A stretch of 64,000 bases of DNA from Bacteroidales bacterium (GCA_031286165.1 JAITUU010000040.1:1-64000), one strand, 5' to 3'. Positions 35,085 to 44,340 are shown, counted from the stretch's first letter. The notes: generated from the sequence alone by a model not told the origin. Numbers and translations: made by a program.

Positions 35085-36548
35085 ATGAATACCAACGAAA
35101 CTCCAAAAGTAAAATTTTACAGCGGAAACGATGTGCCTATTGAGTTGCACAAAGTTCGCATTGTGCAAAAACTCCATTTAGTACCTATCGAACGCCGCTT
35201 GCAGGCTCTCGAAGAGGGCGGATTCAACACCTTTCAACTCAATACCTTAGACGTATTTTTAGATATGCTTACCGATAGCGGTACCAATGCCATGAGCGAC
35301 AATCAAGTGGCTGCCATGCTCCGCGCCGATGATGCGTATGCCGGTTCGCAAAGTTTTATTCGCCTGCAAAAAGCAGTGGAAGACGTGCTCGGCAAAAAAT
35401 ACCTCTTGCCTGCGCATCAAGGTCGCGCTGCCGAAAATATTTTGGGCAAAGCCTATGTGCGCAAAGGTTCGTTGGTGCCTATGAACTACCACTTTACCAC
35501 CGCATTGGCGCACATTACCGAATACGGCGGCTCCATTGCCGAATTACTCTATGACGAAGCATACGTGATTGATTCCGTGCACCCTTTCAAAGGAAATATG
35601 AATATTGAAAAACTCGATGAAACCATACAATTACACGGTTCGGAAAATATTCCCTACATTCGTATGGAAGCATCTACCAACTTGATTGGCGGGCAACCCT
35701 TCTCTATTCAAAACTTGCGCGATGTGCGTGCCATTGCCGATAAATACGGCATTCGCTTAGTGCTCGATGCTTCGCTACTCGGCGAAAATGCCTACTTGGT
35801 GAAACAACGCGAAGACGAATTTAAAAACTCCTCGCTCGGCGAAATCATAAAAATAATGACCGGACTTGCCGACATTGTGTATTTCTCGGCACGCAAACTC
35901 AGTTCTTCGCGCGGAGGAGGTATTTGTACCAACGATGAAAAAGTGTATCGCGAACTCGAACCGCTTATTCCGCTTTTTGAAGGATTTTTGACCTACGGAG
36001 GTATTTCGGTGCGCGAAGTAGAGGCTATGGCTGTGGGACTTTACGAAACGCTGGACGAAACCATGATTTGCCAAAGTCCTGAATTTATCAAATATTTGGT
36101 GTACGAAGCAAAAAAACACGGAATCCCAATGATTACGCCTCCGGGAGTGCTCGGTGCGCACGTGAACGCCATGGAATTTTGCGCACACATTCCGCAAACG
36201 CAATATCCTGCCGGCGCGTTGGCAGCAGCCTTCTACCTTATTTCGGGAGTGCGCGGTATGGAGCGCGGTTCGGTGTCGAACCAACGCGATGAATACGGCA
36301 ACGAAACCTACGCCGACATGGAACTTCTGCGTTTGGCAGTGCCGCGCCGCGTATTCACCCTTTCGCAAATCACCTACGTAATAGACCGCTTGCATTGGTT
36401 ATACGAAAACCGCGAACTCATTGGCGGATTGAAATTCGTATATGAACCGGCAGTACTCCGTTTCTTTATGGGTAAACTTGCCCCTACAAGCGATTGGACC
36501 CAAAAACTGATGGCAAAATTCCGCGCCGATTTCGGCGATAGTTTGTAA
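35085..36548 (+). CDS. Tryptophanase / tyrosine phenol-lyase family PLP lyase
   Basis: 487 residues. Strong family blocks: LLTDSGTNAM-like DMLTDSGTNAM (61-70), DDAYAGSQ, PAHQGRAAEN, GGQPFSIQNLR, and the C-terminal LAVPRRVFT and FVYEPAVLRFF. The PLP lysine is Lys271 in FSARKLSSSRGGG. Family enzymes split tryptophan to indole or tyrosine to phenol, plus pyruvate and ammonia. Two differences from the classical enzymes are visible: DASLLGENAY (228-237) has Leu where an Arg contacting the PLP ring is usual, and the residues after the Lys are not KDxxxxxGG. RGMERGS resembles the tyrosine phenol-lyase version. Substrate is therefore uncertain. It is monocistronic with a terminator at 36569. Confidence 0.85.
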   Translation: MNTNETPKVKFYSGNDVPIELHKVRIVQKLHLVPIERRLQALEEGGFNTFQLNTLDVFLDMLTDSGTNAMSDNQVAAMLRADDAYAGSQSFIRLQKAVEDVLGKKYLLPAHQGRAAENILGKAYVRKGSLVPMNYHFTTALAHITEYGGSIAELLYDEAYVIDSVHPFKGNMNIEKLDETIQLHGSENIPYIRMEASTNLIGGQPFSIQNLRDVRAIADKYGIRLVLDASLLGENAYLVKQREDEFKNSSLGEIIKIMTGLADIVYFSARKLSSSRGGGICTNDEKVYRELEPLIPLFEGFLTYGGISVREVEAMAVGLYETLDETMICQSPEFIKYLVYEAKKHGIPMITPPGVLGAHVNAMEFCAHIPQTQYPAGALAAAFYLISGVRGMERGSVSNQRDEYGNETYADMELLRLAVPRRVFTLSQITYVIDRLHWLYENRELIGGLKFVYEPAVLRFFMGKLAPTSDWTQKLMAKFRADFGDSL

Positions 36549-36568
36549 TCTGTGGAAAATTAAAAACG

Positions 36569-36601
36569 AGAGGTTGCTCAGAATATGAGCAGCCTCTTTT
36601 T
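36569..36601 (+). terminator. Intrinsic terminator after the tryptophanase-family gene
   Basis: An 11-bp stem AGAGGTTGCTC/GAGCAGCCTCT (one G-T pair), 7-nt loop, followed by five T. Confidence 0.85.
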
Positions 36602-36628
36602 GTTTGCAGGTTTCAGTTATCAGGGTTC

Positions 36629-36656
36629 CGTCATTGCGAGCGGAGCGAAGCAATCT
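36629..36656. repeat. Dispersed repeat arm (CGTCATTGCGAG...GAAGCAATCT)
   Basis: A single arm of the REP-like element found as a double arm at 49205-49292 and 60205-60308. Confidence 0.65.
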
Positions 36657-36692
36657 ATCTTAATTAACAATTAATAGTCGATTAGTCAAAAT

Positions 36693-36747
36693 AATTCGTA
36701 ATTCGTAATTCGTAATTCGTAATTCGTAATTCGTAATTCGTAATTCC
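36693..36747. repeat. Perfect heptad array (AATTCGT)7
   Basis: Seven exact 7-bp copies from 36693 to 36741 plus a partial one, the most regular array in the window. Confidence 0.95.
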
Positions 36748-36753
36748 TTAATT

Positions 36754-36788
36754 AATTTACAATTTACAATTTACAATTTACAATTAAT
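36754..36788. repeat. Heptad array (AATTTAC)4 merging into the aspS promoter
   Basis: Four exact copies (36754-36781), then AATTAATTTG and the -7 box. Similar arrays precede glyS and the methyltransferase gene. Confidence 0.95.
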
Positions 36789-36791
36789 TTG

Positions 36792-36799
36792 TACCTTTG
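36792..36799 (+). promoter_or_regulatory. -7 box TACCTTTG of aspS
   Basis: Identical to the glyS box. It lies 31 bp before the aspS ATG and contains the TTG that would otherwise be taken as a start. Confidence 0.75.
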
Positions 36800-36829
36800 C
36801 TTACATTTACTCTAAAAACGAAAAACGAC

Positions 36830-38581
36830 ATGTACAGAACACATACTTGTGGCGAATTACGCCTTTCGCACGTAAAAAAAACGGTAACTTTAAGCGGTTG
36901 GGTGCAACGCATTCGCAAACTCGGCGGCATGACTTTTGTGGATTTACGCGACCGCTACGGAATTACCCAAGTAATAGCCAATGGAGCCAATAATGCTCAA
37001 TTGCAAGAACAACTAAACTCACTCGGTCGCGAATACGTACTTCAAGTGCAGGGCACAGTGGTGGAGCGCGAAAGCAAAAATGCCCACAATCCTACCGGCG
37101 AAATTGAAATAGAAGCGCACGAAATTCATATATTGAACAAAGCCGAACTGCCCCCATTCACCATAGAAGACGACACCGATGGCGGCGAAGAATTGCGCAT
37201 GAAATATCGCTATTTGGACATTCGCCGCAATCCTATTCGCCAGAATTTGGAACTTCGCCACCGCATGGCGCAGTCTATTCGTCAGTATTTAGACAAACAA
37301 GGTTTTTTGGAAGTAGAAACGCCCGTACTCATAGGCTCTACTCCCGAAGGCGCACGCGATTTTGTGGTACCTTCGCGCGTGTGGAACGGGCAATTTTACG
37401 CACTTCCGCAGTCGCCGCAGTTGTTCAAGCAACTGCTTATGGTGGGCGGTATCGACAAATATTTTCAAATCGTGAAATGTTTCCGCGATGAAGACCTGCG
37501 TGCCGACCGTCAGCCGGAATTTACGCAAATAGACTGCGAAATGTCGTTTGTGGAACAAAAAGACGTGATTGCCATGTTTGAAGGCTTGGCAAAATTTATT
37601 TTCAAACAAGCAAAAGACGTAGAATTTTCGGGCGATTTTCCGCAAATGACCTACGCCGATGCCATGAAATACTACGGCTGCGACAAACCCGATATTCGTT
37701 TCGATATGAAACTACAAGACCTCACTGCCGCTTTCAAAGGCAAGGGATTTTCGGTGTTCGACAGCGCACAGCACATAGGCGCAATAGTAGCACAGGGCTG
37801 CTCCGACTATTCCCGCAAGGAATTAGACGAACTCACCGAATGGGTAAAACGTCCGCAAATAGGCGCGAAAGGCTTGGTGTATGTAAAATACAACAGCGAC
37901 CACACAGTAAAATCTTCGATAGATAAATTCTACACCGCCGAAGAATTGCACGCCATAGCGGCGCAGTGCGGCGCAAAATCGGGCGATTTGCTGCTGGTAC
38001 TTTCGGGCAATACCGATGCCACGCTCAATGCCCTGTGCGAACTGCGATTGGAAATGGGCAAGCGACTTGGATTGCGCCCCAAAGATACCTTTGCGCCGCT
38101 GTGGGTGGTAGATTTCCCTCTTTTTGAGTGGGACGAGGCAGAACAACGCTTGTACGCAAAACATCACCCCTTTACTTCGCCAAAACCCGAAGACATACAT
38201 TTGCTCGACAGCAAAGCGCACAATGTGCGTGCCAATGCCTACGATTTTGTGGTAAACGGCAGCGAAATCGGCGGCGGTTCTATTCGTATTTTCGATTCGG
38301 CATTGCAGGCAAAAATGTTCTCCCTCCTCGGATTTACACCCGAACAAGCCGAAGCACAGTTTGGTTTTCTTATGGGAGCATTCAAATACGGCGCACCTCC
38401 GCATGGCGGACTTGCCTTCGGCTTCGACCGCTTTGTTTCTATTCTCAGCGGTTGCGACAGCATTCGCGATGTGATAGCCTTCCCAAAAAACAATGCCGCC
38501 AAAGATTTAATGGCAGAGTGCCCCACTCGAATTTCGCAAGCGCAGTTGCAAGAACTCGGCATTAGCATTACAGAAGCATAA
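36830..38581 (+). CDS. aspS: Aspartyl-tRNA synthetase
   Basis: The ATG at 36830 gives 583 residues; the upstream TTG at 36797 lies inside the -7 box and is not a start. An N-terminal OB-fold anticodon-binding domain ([23 protein letters not shown], split here: starts at Val20) precedes the class II catalytic domain with QSPQLFKQ, the motif-2 loop [14 protein letters not shown], the bacterial GAD insertion (about 290-415) and motif 3 GLAFGFDRF. It charges tRNA-Asp in the cytoplasm. The length and GAD domain are those of the bacterial type. It is followed by a strong bidirectional terminator. Confidence 0.97.
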   Translation: MYRTHTCGELRLSHVKKTVTLSGWVQRIRKLGGMTFVDLRDRYGITQVIANGANNAQLQEQLNSLGREYVLQVQGTVVERESKNAHNPTGEIEIEAHEIHILNKAELPPFTIEDDTDGGEELRMKYRYLDIRRNPIRQNLELRHRMAQSIRQYLDKQGFLEVETPVLIGSTPEGARDFVVPSRVWNGQFYALPQSPQLFKQLLMVGGIDKYFQIVKCFRDEDLRADRQPEFTQIDCEMSFVEQKDVIAMFEGLAKFIFKQAKDVEFSGDFPQMTYADAMKYYGCDKPDIRFDMKLQDLTAAFKGKGFSVFDSAQHIGAIVAQGCSDYSRKELDELTEWVKRPQIGAKGLVYVKYNSDHTVKSSIDKFYTAEELHAIAAQCGAKSGDLLLVLSGNTDATLNALCELRLEMGKRLGLRPKDTFAPLWVVDFPLFEWDEAEQRLYAKHHPFTSPKPEDIHLLDSKAHNVRANAYDFVVNGSEIGGGSIRIFDSALQAKMFSLLGFTPEQAEAQFGFLMGAFKYGAPPHGGLAFGFDRFVSILSGCDSIRDVIAFPKNNAAKDLMAECPTRISQAQLQELGISITEA

Positions 38582-38607
38582 AAAAAGCCCCTTGCGGGGC
38601 TTTTTTT
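38581..38607. terminator. Bidirectional intrinsic terminator between aspS and the toxin gene
   Basis: AGCCCC TTGC GGGGCT flanked by A-run and T-run on both sides, serving convergent aspS and the toxin gene, whose stop codon lies in the T-run. Confidence 0.9.
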
Positions 38608-38947
38608 ATGCAAAAAACTCATTCACAATCCGTTGATATTCAAAATCCTGCATAGTTGAAAGTTCGCTCTTATCGTATATATCAACCAACAAAATGGTGT
38701 AAAGTTCGAGTTCCACATAAAACGTATATACAATAATGCGTGCTCCGGCACTTTTTCCTTTTTGTTTCGATTGTATTGCCATACGAATTTTGCGAAACCC
38801 TCCGCCTAAATCGTCTCCGATTAGGGGATTTTGCAAAAATTCATTCCGAAACTGTTCAAAATCGTCTTTAAGAGAGCGATATTTTTTGAACAATCGTTTA
38901 AACGATTTTTTGAATTTCGGTGTAGGTATGAACGTATGATTACTCAT
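38606..38947 (-). CDS. RelE/ParE-type toxin
   Basis: 113 residues. KFKKSFKRLFKKYRSL at the N-terminus, NPLIGDDLGGGFRKIRM and ARIIVYTFYVELELYTILLVDIYDKSE (shortened: GARIIVYTF and VDIYDKSE) are typical of the RelE/ParE fold. Such toxins cleave mRNA at the ribosome or poison gyrase; this subgroup is usually annotated as an mRNA interferase. It overlaps the upstream antitoxin gene by 4 nt, the normal antitoxin-first order. It converges on aspS across a shared terminator. Confidence 0.85.
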   Translation of the reverse strand: MSNHTFIPTPKFKKSFKRLFKKYRSLKDDFEQFRNEFLQNPLIGDDLGGGFRKIRMAIQSKQKGKSAGARIIVYTFYVELELYTILLVDIYDKSELSTMQDFEYQRIVNEFFA

Positions 38948-39165
38948 AGCGAAGTCAAAAAACTATCCATAGTTTGATATTTTGCTGTTTTGCCTGCTTG
39001 AATATCGGCAACCATAGTATGAACAGTGTGCATATTCTTTTGAATTGCCTTGCGCTCTTTTTCGTATTCCGATTGCACGCGAAATAAACCCGAAGACACC
39101 AAACCTTCTAATAATTGGCGCACGGTAGAATTTCGTGCATCATATTCCAATGTTACTGTTGCCAT
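38944..39165 (-). CDS. Antitoxin of the RelE/ParE-type pair
   Basis: 73 residues from the ATG at 39165 (MATVTLEYDARNSTVRQLL). An upstream TTG at 39204 sits in the -7 box and is rejected. The N-terminal strand TVTLEYDARN followed by helices is common in small antitoxins paired with this toxin type; there is no obvious DNA-binding motif. It overlaps the toxin start by 4 nt. Confidence 0.8.
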   Translation of the reverse strand: MATVTLEYDARNSTVRQLLEGLVSSGLFRVQSEYEKERKAIQKNMHTVHTMVADIQAGKTAKYQTMDSFLTSL

Positions 39166-39201
39166 AGTATATAAATAACTGAATAATAGAGTACCCGAAT
39201 A

Positions 39202-39209
39202 CAAAAATA
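39202..39209 (-). promoter_or_regulatory. -7 box TATTTTTG of the toxin-antitoxin operon
   Basis: Preceded on the minus strand by heptads and the spacer AATTAAATTG. A leader of about 30 nt follows. Confidence 0.65.
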
Positions 39210-39219
39210 CAATTTAATT

Positions 39220-39247
39220 GAGAATTGAGAACGGAGAACGGAGAATT
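39220..39247. repeat. Heptad array (GAGAATT, GAGAACG x2, GAGAATT)
   Basis: Four 7-bp units directly upstream of the toxin-antitoxin promoter. Confidence 0.85.
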
Positions 39248-39254
39248 ATTTTAC

Positions 39255-39297
39255 AAAAAAAACTCCTGCGAACAAAATGTTTGCAGGAGTTTTTTCG
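39255..39297 (-). terminator. Intrinsic terminator after the large type IX cargo gene
   Basis: A 13-bp stem (CTCCTGC/GCAGGAG core) with a 5-nt loop is followed on the minus strand by a run of eight T. The plus side also has a T-run. Confidence 0.85.
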
Positions 39298-39316
39298 TAA
39301 GTTTTTGTTCTAACAA

Positions 39317-42300
39317 CTACTTAACCACTATCTTTTTCACCGATTTACGAGCACCGCAGGTATGCTCCACTATATACGCGCCGCTTGCGGCGTGCAGTTG
39401 CACAGTGGCTACCATACTGCCGGCAGGAATGCGGTATTGCGCCGCTTGCACACCAAGTACGTTATACACCGTTACCACATTTTCTCCCTCGCTATCGGGG
39501 AAAAGGAAGGTGAGTGCATGAGTAGAATTGCCTGCGTTGTGCACGGTTTCAATCTCAAACGTTGGTAAATTCGTAGCACGCACTGCCACCACGCGGCTCA
39601 GTGTTTCGGTGCCATTGTAGTCGGTTTGCCCAAGTCGATAGTAGGCAATATTTGGAATTATGGCATTATCGCCAAACGAATATTTTTGCGGTGCGGTGGT
39701 AGTACCTGCTCCGGAAAACGTTGCTATGGCGTGAAACACTACGCCATCGTAGGAACGATAGAGGGTAAAATAATCGTTATTGGTTTCACTCTGCGTAGCC
39801 CACTGCACTCGCGCTCCACCGCCCGACTGCGCCACTGCAGTAAAGTAGGTAAGCGATACAGGATAGAAGCCTTTGTGAGGCGGAGGTACATTGTCATTCA
39901 AAAATTTATTTTCGCATTCTTGGGAGGTATATACTCCCCATTGCGCCATATTATCTACGGTAGAATTTGGAAAAGCGTAAAAATCGTCAATATCGGAAAG
40001 AACTCGTACTTTTTCCATACCATTAGCATCAATATATTTTTCATATCGTAATACTGTTTTGCTACTTTGATGTCCTGTTTGATTATGATAATCACGCACT
40101 ATTTCTTTTTGTCCTTCTTGTGGTATTCCTTTTATATTATCAAAGAATAATATATTGAGCGGATTCTCATTTTTAAGCGTTGTTCCATCGAAATACCAAC
40201 CCGAAGTTACTACCAACACCGTTTCGCGTTTATAAGAAATCTCGCTGTATTGATACACGGTAGCCGTTTTATTGCACGCTGCACCGGGACCGGAATTTAC
40301 CACAGAGTAATAATCGGCTTTACTGCCATTCACGTAAGTACTATATTCTTCACTTCCTTCGGTGTTTTTCAATTTTCCGCCCACAATTTGCCAATCGCTG
40401 CGAATGTCTTGTTCTTTTGTTTTTTCGTACTGTGCCGGTTTATAGGTATAAATAGTAGCAGTAGTTTTGCCATCGGGAGCGGTGTGAGTAGCATAATAAT
40501 TACTTGTTGTGGTTGGTTTATTTGCATCTGTTTGGTATGTTTCTCCGCTACTTGTTTTGGTTAATACGCCATTCACAATTTGCCAATCGGTAGCAAGAGA
40601 AACGGTTCGAGCAGGAGCAAAACTATATGTGGTGCTTGGAGCATTTAACACTTGTCCATCAGTTTTATGTTTAAACGTATAGTTATTACCATTTTTTTCA
40701 AAGCAATAATCACCTCCGCCATTTCGATACGAAGGACAGGCTTCTATTTGCAAACCTGTTCCACCTAATTTAGGTTCTGCTATACTATATTCTTCATATA
40801 CTAATACATCCACTCCCCAATTATTTAATTTCCATTTCCCCGTTGCTGTTACGGAATAAGGAGTTGCTGTTTGAGTTGCAATTACGTCAAACACTTCTAC
40901 TTTACCATCAGGTTTTGTTCTGTAATACGATGTTTGGTCATTCGCATAGGCACTCCACGTTTCTCCGGTTACATTGTTTTTAAGTATATTATTTGTCATT
41001 GTATAATCACTTACTACTATATCAACATTTGTTTGTGAATAGCCTTCCGGTTTCCATGTGTAAATTTCGGCTTTCCCTGTAGTGGTATTTTTTACATAAT
41101 ACGGACTTGTGCCGCTTTGTACGTTGGAATACATGGTGCTTCCGTTGGTAAGTGTGGTACCGCTTATATACCAAGGGCTATCCACTATGCAATATTCGGC
41201 TATGGCTTGATGTCCGGCTCCTTGCGGCGTGTATATATTCACTTCCACTCCATAGTTATTGGGATTTTGCGTAACTTCAAAATACGAGGTTGGTGCGCCG
41301 TTTTCGTCTTTCAAATACATTTTCTCTCCTGTTTTTGTATTGTAAAGTTCAGTGCTATCGGCATTAATGCGCCATTCACCCATAAGCGGACCATTATACA
41401 ATACCAAAGAGCCGGTATTTACTCCCGATTCTTTATTCGGGTTTTGTTCATCGGTATTGTGCCAATCCCAATCATAATATCCTTGTGCGTAGTAAAGGCT
41501 ACCACCTGCGTCCACCCAACCTATCATGTCGCCGCCACCGGAATAATTGCCACAGTAAAAGAGTTCTCCGCAACTTTCCACATGTACTTTATAGTTTTCA
41601 CTTGGCACATTGGCTCCCACATTACCTATAAACACTGTACCACCGGCGGGGCATTTTCCATTAGAATCTCTTTCGCCCCCTTTCACATTAATTTGATTTG
41701 CTCCTGAACTTGCAGAATTACCCATTTCCAATCCGGTACACCACATATTGCCCCAAATATCCCATTGCGTATCACCACCTCCGGCATTCATGTGAAGCAC
41801 ACCTTTTTGGTCGCCATCCGAAGGTGTGGTATCATATACATAAATACCACCTCCTTCCGGTATTACAGGGCGTTGTCCTCCACTACCTCCTCCATCCGTA
41901 TTTACTGTCAAATCGCCATCATATACATAGAACTCGCCCCATACACTTTGTTTATCGTTAGCCTGTTGGGTAAGTACCCAATTGGCATCGGTATTTTTCA
42001 CCACAAACTTACTGCCTTCATTCATAAACATAAAAAACTGATTCTGTGCATAATTCGCTCCGGCTGCTTGTTGGTCTTTGGCATGTTTTTTTGAAGATGA
42101 ACTATTAATTTTCTCAATTCCAATAGATACATCATCGGTTAATCCTTGTTTTCCGCCAATATATACTTCGCGCGAAGGATAATTTTTATTGTCTATATAA
42201 ATCAACGCATCGTTTTCATTGTAAAAAAACGCGCCGCCGCTTTCGTTTGCACCTTTTCCTACTATAAATTCACAATCTTTTATATTGAAAGTTCCGTTAT

Positions 42301-42742
42301 TGGTAAAATACAGTGAATTTGCTGCACTGTGCGGAGCATCTGCTGCATTTCCATTTGATTTATTCACCATTTTCGGGCGCATTTCAAATTTTCCCTTTGT
42401 TCCCGTACCCCACAATTCAAGCACCCCATTATTAATTACTTCCACTTTTCCGTTCAAAGTTGGTTCGGTAGTAAGGTTAAATTCCCCCATAATGTGCACA
42501 ATTCCCGCAGGTTCTATTATCAGCGTTCCGCTGCTCATAGTAAAGCCTTCGGGTAAACGCAAGGTACCTTGCACGGTAAGCGTAAATCCCGGATTAATTT
42601 TTAAACTTGTGCAATTCCATTCTTCGCCTGCTGTAATCACAGTATTTGAAGAAATAACACAATTAGGATTAGGATTTGAACTTTGCGCACAGAGTGCTAT
42701 CGCACCCATGCACAGCATAAAAAGAGACAATAATTTTTTCAT
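39317..42742 (-). CDS. Large secreted protein with internal repeats and type IX sorting domain
   Basis: 1141 residues with a signal peptide (ends CAQ). Residues about 30-430 are Gly/Asn-rich with short strands, like a beta-helix or autotransporter-like passenger. About 450-880 hold five to six degenerate modules of roughly 65 residues with the pattern W-x-I-x-x-G-x-L, then GE-x-Y, then a Tyr-rich strand ending IYTYK. From about 960 there is a fibronectin-like region (WATQSETNNDYFTLYRS) and a type IX C-terminal domain ending VKKIVVK. It should be exported by SprA and attached to the surface. No catalytic motif is seen; adhesion or structure is likely. Confidence 0.8.
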   Translation of the reverse strand: MKKLLSLFMLCMGAIALCAQSSNPNPNCVISSNTVITAGEEWNCTSLKINPGFTLTVQGTLRLPEGFTMSSGTLIIEPAGIVHIMGEFNLTTEPTLNGKVEVINNGVLELWGTGTKGKFEMRPKMVNKSNGNAADAPHSAANSLYFTNNGTFNIKDCEFIVGKGANESGGAFFYNENDALIYIDNKNYPSREVYIGGKQGLTDDVSIGIEKINSSSSKKHAKDQQAAGANYAQNQFFMFMNEGSKFVVKNTDANWVLTQQANDKQSVWGEFYVYDGDLTVNTDGGGSGGQRPVIPEGGGIYVYDTTPSDGDQKGVLHMNAGGGDTQWDIWGNMWCTGLEMGNSASSGANQINVKGGERDSNGKCPAGGTVFIGNVGANVPSENYKVHVESCGELFYCGNYSGGGDMIGWVDAGGSLYYAQGYYDWDWHNTDEQNPNKESGVNTGSLVLYNGPLMGEWRINADSTELYNTKTGEKMYLKDENGAPTSYFEVTQNPNNYGVEVNIYTPQGAGHQAIAEYCIVDSPWYISGTTLTNGSTMYSNVQSGTSPYYVKNTTTGKAEIYTWKPEGYSQTNVDIVVSDYTMTNNILKNNVTGETWSAYANDQTSYYRTKPDGKVEVFDVIATQTATPYSVTATGKWKLNNWGVDVLVYEEYSIAEPKLGGTGLQIEACPSYRNGGGDYCFEKNGNNYTFKHKTDGQVLNAPSTTYSFAPARTVSLATDWQIVNGVLTKTSSGETYQTDANKPTTTSNYYATHTAPDGKTTATIYTYKPAQYEKTKEQDIRSDWQIVGGKLKNTEGSEEYSTYVNGSKADYYSVVNSGPGAACNKTATVYQYSEISYKRETVLVVTSGWYFDGTTLKNENPLNILFFDNIKGIPQEGQKEIVRDYHNQTGHQSSKTVLRYEKYIDANGMEKVRVLSDIDDFYAFPNSTVDNMAQWGVYTSQECENKFLNDNVPPPHKGFYPVSLTYFTAVAQSGGGARVQWATQSETNNDYFTLYRSYDGVVFHAIATFSGAGTTTAPQKYSFGDNAIIPNIAYYRLGQTDYNGTETLSRVVAVRATNLPTFEIETVHNAGNSTHALTFLFPDSEGENVVTVYNVLGVQAAQYRIPAGSMVATVQLHAASGAYIVEHTCGARKSVKKIVVK

Positions 42743-43089
42743 TTTTCAATAAGTATAACACACAACTTCACTACAAAAATACTGTTTTTTTATGATACAC
42801 ACATCATTTTTTTGTGATTTATTTATATGACAATCAAAAACTTTCGTACCCTACGTGTTTTCTTATTGCATTTTCTTAACAAACTGCCAACAGAATTTAC
42901 AAGGCATTTTTGGGCGCGCAAATCAACGCCCTATCTTGCAAAGAGGGGGAAGCACAAAAAAGTCTGAACCATGATTTTTGTGTGATTTTTAGGAGTGCTA
43001 AGATTTTTTTAATCCTGTAAATTTGCTTTTTGCGCACTAACATAATATATTTGTACGTTGATTTTTCAATACATTCAAAACAAGACGAT
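42743..43089. other. Intergenic region between the type IX cargo and the DUF4160 gene
   Basis: 347 bp without a convincing gene. It holds a minus-strand TATTTTTG box at 42781-42774 for the cargo gene, a weak ATGAT/ATCAT hairpin with T-run near 42792-42814, and a good plus-strand promoter at 43022-43053. The minus-strand ORF at 42897-43127 looks spurious. Confidence 0.6.
43022..43053 (+). promoter_or_regulatory. Promoter of the DUF4160-DUF2442 pair
   Basis: TTTG (43022-43025), 20 bp, TATATTTG (43046-43053): a full Bacteroidetes promoter 37 bp before the ATG. Confidence 0.75.
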
Positions 43090-43350
43090 ATGCCTACTAT
43101 ATTTATCTTTTTCGGTTTGCGTTTCATGTTTTATAGCAACGACCACGAACCTATTCATGTTCATGTAGTGAAGGGCAAGGGGTGCGTAAAAGAATATGCT
43201 GTATTTCAAGTAATTCCGGAAACTATCCTTTTAGAAAATCATGGGCTAAAATCGAATGAATTAAAAATGTCTGAAATGGTTATTGAAGAAAATCGAGAAA
43301 TTATAGTAGATAATTGGAATCGTTTTTTTAACACAAATGCACAAATATGA
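43090..43350 (+). CDS. DUF4160 protein (probable toxin-antitoxin component)
   Basis: 86 residues from the ATG at 43090; an upstream TTG at 43030 lies in the promoter. The start MPTIFIFFGLRFMFYSNDHEPIHVHV (core HEPIHVHV) is the DUF4160 signature, with clustered His that may bind metal. DUF4160 genes are commonly paired with DUF2442 genes and have been proposed as toxin-antitoxin modules; the biochemical role is unproven. It overlaps the next gene by 4 nt. Confidence 0.85.
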   Translation: MPTIFIFFGLRFMFYSNDHEPIHVHVVKGKGCVKEYAVFQVIPETILLENHGLKSNELKMSEMVIEENREIIVDNWNRFFNTNAQI

Positions 43351-43574
43351 ATATGGAAATAGTTAAAATTTGGATAGATAACGAAGCAGTGTATATTCAA
43401 AATAGTAATGGGGAAATATTCAATGAGCGTTTTGCCGATTATCCGCGCTTACGAACAGCAAATCAAACACAACGCGCTCATTTTGAATACGATAATATAG
43501 GTATTCATTGGAATGATTTAGACGAAGATTTAAGTTATGCGGGTTTTATAAAAAATTCTCATCAGCAAAACTGA
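43347..43574 (+). CDS. DUF2442 protein (partner of DUF4160)
   Basis: 75 residues. IVKIWIDNEAVYIQNSNGE and NERFADYPRLRTANQTQRAHFE correspond to the DUF2442 fold, with IHWNDLDEDLS near the end, a very typical block. It is translationally coupled to DUF4160. Its last 29 bp overlap the 3' end of convergent radC. Confidence 0.85.
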   Translation: MNMEIVKIWIDNEAVYIQNSNGEIFNERFADYPRLRTANQTQRAHFEYDNIGIHWNDLDEDLSYAGFIKNSHQQN

Positions 43575-44226
43575 AATAGGTATTTTTTGCCACTATCACG
43601 TGGTCTAAAAGTGTGCAATCCACAAAGGAAAGTGCTTGCTGTATGTGGTGGGTAAGTTTCTTGTCTGCCTCGCTTGGCTCCGCCTTTCCCGAAGGGTGAT
43701 TGTGCACCAGCACTGCCGCCGCAGCAAGGTATTCCATAGCATATTTTCCTATGAGTTTTACATCTACCGCCGCAGTTGCCACACCGCCGCTGCTCAGTTT
43801 CTTGGCGGCTATCAAGCAATTTGCTCTATCTAAATACAACACATGAAATTCTTCGTGTTTGAGGTCTGCCAACACAGGCTGCATACGTTCAAAAATATGC
43901 GCACTTGTGGTAATTAGCGGCAATTTTTCGGCTTCGGCAGCACTGCGCCTGCGCCCCAATTCTATGGCAGCCATGAGCGTAATTGCCTTTGCCGTACCTA
44001 TTCCTTTTATTGTTTTGAGGTCGGCTATGGAAAATTGCGAAAAATCGGCGAGATTATTATTCGCCGCGTGCAATATTCGCTTTGCCACATCTACCGCCGA
44101 CTCGCTGCGGCTACCCGTAGCAAGCAATATGGCTATCAATTCGGCATTGGAAAGCGCACTCACTCCTTTGAGCAAAAACTTTTCTCGCGGACGGTCTTCC
44201 TGCGCCCATTCTTTGATAGGAAGCAT
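43546..44226 (-). CDS. radC: RadC family JAB-domain protein
   Basis: 226 residues, standard length. An N-terminal helix-hairpin-helix region (IKGIGTAKA) is followed by the JAB/MPN metalloprotease-like domain with VHNHPSGKAEPSEAD, the zinc motif HxH...D, and an upstream Glu in DLKHEEFHVLYLD. The cellular role is unclear despite the DNA-repair name. A heptad array abuts the start codon, so array and ribosome-binding region overlap. The gene is convergent with DUF2442, overlapping by 29 bp. Confidence 0.93.
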   Translation of the reverse strand: MLPIKEWAQEDRPREKFLLKGVSALSNAELIAILLATGSRSESAVDVAKRILHAANNNLADFSQFSIADLKTIKGIGTAKAITLMAAIELGRRRSAAEAEKLPLITTSAHIFERMQPVLADLKHEEFHVLYLDRANCLIAAKKLSSGGVATAAVDVKLIGKYAMEYLAAAAVLVHNHPSGKAEPSEADKKLTHHIQQALSFVDCTLLDHVIVAKNTYFSFADENFL

Positions 44227-44257
44227 AATGGTTAATTATCAATGGTTAATGATTAAT
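44223..44257. repeat. Heptad array abutting the radC start (GGTTAAT units)
   Basis: Five units (GCATAAT, GGTTAAT, TATCAAT, GGTTAAT, GATTAAT); the first contains the radC ATG on the minus strand. Confidence 0.7.
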
Positions 44258-44340
44258 TCCTAAAAAAACCAACACTAACACATAACACCAACCCCTAACC
44301 CATACATACCTAATAATTGAATAACAGAATAACAAAAACC

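Noticed and set aside
36693..36788. Possible CRISPR array
   Set aside because: Repeats are 7 bp with no spacers; a tandem heptad array, not CRISPR.
42897..43127. 76-codon minus-strand ORF
   Set aside because: Overlaps the promoter and start of the DUF4160 gene and has no protein-like features.
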